Positions 5,434 through 6,699 of a stretch of DNA of 6,699 nucleotides are shown here, piece by piece. How positions within the stretch are numbered: the stretch's first letter is position 1; every line of letters starts with the position of its first letter. The stretch comes from Pseudomonadota bacterium (GTDB taxonomy: Bacteria > Pseudomonadota > Alphaproteobacteria > UBA8366 > JADFVY01). Position numbers and translations under genes: made by a program. Below the pieces are notes generated by a model that saw nothing but the letters and a program-made list of their open reading frames with translations, did no database searches and had not been told where the DNA came from. Location of the stretch: NCBI GenBank assembly GCA_015222795.1, contig JADFVY010000534.1, positions 1 to 6,699 of the forward strand, given 5' to 3'.

Positions 5434-6402
5434 TCATCCCTGCCTTTGTTTCTCCAGTTTGTCGGCCATGATGCAGAGTATCTCGTACATCATCGTGGCG
5501 CCGACCAGCGCGGTCATGCCGGTCTGGTCGAAGGGCGGCGAGACTTCCACCACGTCGGCCCCGATGATGTTCAGCCCCTGCAGGCCACGGATCATCTGCT
5601 GTGCCTCGCGGGTCGTAAAGCCGCCGATTTCCGGCGTGCCGGTGCCCGGCGCATAGACCGGGTCCAGCCCGTCCACGTCAAAGCTGACATAGGTCGGTCC
5701 GTCGCCGGCGACCTGCCGGGCCTCGGCGATGACCGCCTCAATGCCGAGGTCGTAGAGCTCCTCGATGGTGATCATGCGGATGCCCTGCTCGATGCCCCAA
5801 TCGTAATCTTTCTCGCCATACAGCGAGCCGCGGATGCCGATCTGGATGGTGCGTTTGGGATCCAGCACGCCATCCTCGATGGCGCGGCGGAAGGGGGTGC
5901 CGTGGGTATAGTGATGTTCGCCGAAATAGCGGTCCCAGGTGTCGTTATGGGCGTCGAAATGCACCATGCCCAACGGCGCGTCCTTGCCGATGGCGCGCAT
6001 GATGGGCAGCGAGATCAGATGATCGCCGCCGGCGGTAAGCGGCAGAATGCCGGCCGCATGCAGGCGCGTATAATATTCCTCGACCTTTTTTAGTGTATCG
6101 AACAGGTCGATCGGGTTTACCGGCACGTCGCCCAGGTCGGCGCAGTTGGCGGCCTCGAAGGGCCGGATCCGGCTGACATGGTGGATATTGCGCATCAGGG
6201 TCGATTGATCCCGGATCTGCCGGGGGCCATGCCGCGCGCCGGCGCGGTTGGTGGTGCCGCCATCCCAGGGCACCCCGACCAGCCCGATCTCGACATCGGT
6301 CCAGTCCTCGACATAGGGCAGCCGCATGAAAGTGGCAATGCCGGCAAAACGGGGCATGATGTTGCCGGATACCGGCCTGAAGGGACGTGTTTCTTCCGCC
6401 AT
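5434..6402 (-). CDS. speB: agmatinase / guanidinobutyrase-type ureohydrolase
   Basis: A 322-residue cytosolic enzyme of the arginase/agmatinase family that hydrolyses a guanidino compound to urea and an amine. All six binuclear-metal ligands are present: His128 in GGDH, Asp150/His152/Asp154 in DAHND, and Asp242/Asp244 in SFDVDGLDP. PGTGTPEIGG (252-261) and EVSPP (287-291) complete the active site. The N-terminus NIMPRFAGIATFMRLP (14-29) and THGTPFRRA (166-174) match agmatinase and Pseudomonas guanidinobutyrase sequences, so agmatine, 4-guanidinobutyrate, 3-guanidinopropionate or guanidine are all possible substrates. The symbol speB reflects the usual family naming and is not proof of agmatine specificity. 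The ATG at 6402 is preferred; the frame is open to 6594, but that extension is not family-like. It is first in an operon with the binding protein downstream. The Shine-Dalgarno is weak, and a tandem 16-mer sits just upstream. Confidence 0.88.
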   Translation of the reverse strand: MAEETRPFRPVSGNIMPRFAGIATFMRLPYVEDWTDVEIGLVGVPWDGGTTNRAGARHGPRQIRDQSTLMRNIHHVSRIRPFEAANCADLGDVPVNPIDLFDTLKKVEEYYTRLHAAGILPLTAGGDHLISLPIMRAIGKDAPLGMVHFDAHNDTWDRYFGEHHYTHGTPFRRAIEDGVLDPKRTIQIGIRGSLYGEKDYDWGIEQGIRMITIEELYDLGIEAVIAEARQVAGDGPTYVSFDVDGLDPVYAPGTGTPEIGGFTTREAQQMIRGLQGLNIIGADVVEVSPPFDQTGMTALVGATMMYEILCIMADKLEKQRQG

Positions 6403-6417
6403 GACGATCGACTCGCT

Positions 6418-6452
6418 TTCTTGTTTGTACAGGGGCTTCTTGTTTGTACAGG
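6418..6452. repeat. tandem perfect 16-bp direct repeat upstream of the ureohydrolase gene
   Basis: TTCTTGTTTGTACAGG occurs at 6418-6433 and 6437-6452, a 19-base period with a 3-base gap. The inner copy ends 15 bases before the ATG at 6402. Each copy contains the palindrome TGTACA. On the mRNA-sense strand the unit reads CCTGTACAAACAAGAA. It could be a DNA operator or, if transcription starts upstream, a duplicated RNA-level site in the 5' leader. A chance small duplication is the alternative. Confidence 0.75.
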
Positions 6453-6470
6453 AGCGCACGGCCCGACAGA

Positions 6471-6485
6471 CCGCAGCCGTTGCGG
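6471..6485 (-). other. small hairpin in the ureohydrolase leader
   Basis: CCGCA (6471-6475) pairs with TGCGG (6481-6485) around a 5-base loop. On the transcript strand it reads CCGCA-ACGGC-TGCGG. The ACGG in the loop recalls mini-ykkC (guanidine-II) hairpins, but the required second matching hairpin is not visible, so no riboswitch is called. Confidence 0.25.
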
Positions 6486-6486
6486 G

Positions 6487-6516
6487 ATTCTTCCCATGAC
6501 CCGGCGCGCCGGTCAA
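6487..6516 (-). promoter_or_regulatory. candidate promoter of the ureohydrolase operon
   Basis: On the minus strand TTGACC (6516-6511) is followed after 18 bases by AAGAAT (6492-6487). The -35 matches the consensus well and the -10 matches in four of six positions. The start point would be near 6480, giving a leader of about 78 bases that includes the tandem 16-mer. The spacer overlaps a GC-rich palindrome. Confidence 0.35.
6501..6512. other. perfect GC-rich palindrome CCGGCGCGCCGG
   Basis: This 12-bp palindrome lies in the spacer of the candidate ureohydrolase promoter. TGA (6497-6499) and TCA (6513-6515) extend the dyad past one bulged C. It could be a regulator site; in GC-rich DNA such palindromes also arise by chance. 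Confidence 0.3.
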
Positions 6517-6564
6517 TGGAATAAGAAATTTTGCGCCCGAAGTAAGAATGGGCCCTTGAATCCC

Positions 6565-6593
6565 TTGATCCCGCATGCGATCTCCGCTAGACA
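6565..6593 (+). promoter_or_regulatory. candidate promoter of the tRNA-Glu gene
   Basis: TTGATC (6565-6570), a 17-base spacer, and TAGACA (6588-6593) form a plausible -35/-10 pair. The start would be near 6600, about 25 bases before the mature tRNA 5' end, a normal tRNA leader length. Confidence 0.5.
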
Positions 6594-6624
6594 CTCAGCC
6601 GTCCACAATGACCATTGCGCATGC

Positions 6625-6699
6625 GTCCCCTTCGTCTAGCGGTCAGGACGTCGCCCTCTCACGGCGAAAACAGGGGTTCGATTCCCCTAGGGGACGCCA
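6625..6699 (+). tRNA. tRNA-Glu (anticodon CTC)
   Basis: A complete 75-base tRNA. Acceptor arms GTCCCCT and AGGGGAC pair fully, followed by discriminator G and an encoded CCA that is the last base triplet of the window. The T arm is CAGGGG-TTCGATT-CCCCT. The anticodon stem has CGCC pairing with GGCG around loop CTCTCAC, giving anticodon CTC, which reads GAG. The D arm has the TCTAGCGGTCAGGA form typical of bacterial tRNA-Glu. It is isolated from other genes, with its own candidate promoter at 6565-6593. Confidence 0.96.

Noticed and set aside
5404..6093. A 229-codon plus-strand frame over the ureohydrolase gene
   Set aside because: Shadow of a gene with all metal ligands intact on the other strand.
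6403..6500. Guanidine-sensing riboswitch (mini-ykkC type) in the ureohydrolase leader
   Set aside because: One hairpin has ACGG in its loop, but a second ACGR hairpin and the usual linker are missing; no ykkC or guanidine-III pattern was seen either.
6403..6594. N-terminal extension of the ureohydrolase to an upstream start at 6594
   Set aside because: The extra 64 residues cross the tandem repeat and the candidate promoters, and do not look like the family; MAEETRPFRP then NIMPRFAG is the expected N-terminus.

Overview
The window looks like chromosomal DNA of a high-GC alphaproteobacterium, perhaps Rhodospirillales-like; this placement is inferred. Most genes have GC-rich third codon positions. 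A small Arg-rich DUF1127 gene, a ureohydrolase paired with a NitT/TauT-type binding protein, and -35/-10 boxes of the TTGA-N17-TATATC type all fit that group. No mobile-element gene, CRISPR array or rRNA is visible.

Layout from left to right. (1) Positions 1-132 are GC-rich and open in frame, perhaps the tail of a gene entering from the left. (2) Positions 197-961 (+) encode a double-CXXC protein resembling the Myxococcus SitI6 immunity family. Its base composition is clearly lower in GC than its neighbours. (3) Positions 992-2713 (-) encode an aldehyde:ferredoxin oxidoreductase (AOR) family tungsten/molybdenum enzyme. (4) Positions 2714-2878 are a divergent promoter region with a repeated 11-mer, a perfect 12-bp palindrome and good promoter candidates for both sides. 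(5) Positions 2879-4024 (+) encode a PLP enzyme of the D-serine dehydratase/D-threonine aldolase family, probably translated from a leaderless mRNA. (6) Positions 4025-4200 are non-coding with several small hairpins. (7) Positions 4201-4356 (+) encode a 51-aa DUF1127 protein. (8) Positions 4361-4416 hold a strong bidirectional terminator. (9) Positions 6402 down to 4410 (-) form a two-gene operon: an agmatinase/guanidinobutyrase-type ureohydrolase followed by an exported NitT/TauT-like binding protein. (10) Positions 6403-6624 hold the operon leader, with a tandem 16-bp repeat, and a tRNA promoter. (11) Positions 6625-6699 are a complete tRNA-Glu(CTC) with encoded CCA.

How the genes may work together (inference): the ureohydrolase and binding protein probably serve uptake and hydrolysis of a guanidino compound as a nitrogen source, but the transporter's permease and ATPase are not here. 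The AOR and the D-amino-acid enzyme share a control region, so they may be co-regulated in amino-acid or aldehyde catabolism. Nothing here is clearly a new multi-gene system. The strongest leads are the SitI6-like protein outside Myxococcus, the repeated operator-like sequences upstream of the AOR and ureohydrolase genes, and the unusual cysteine spacing of the AOR.
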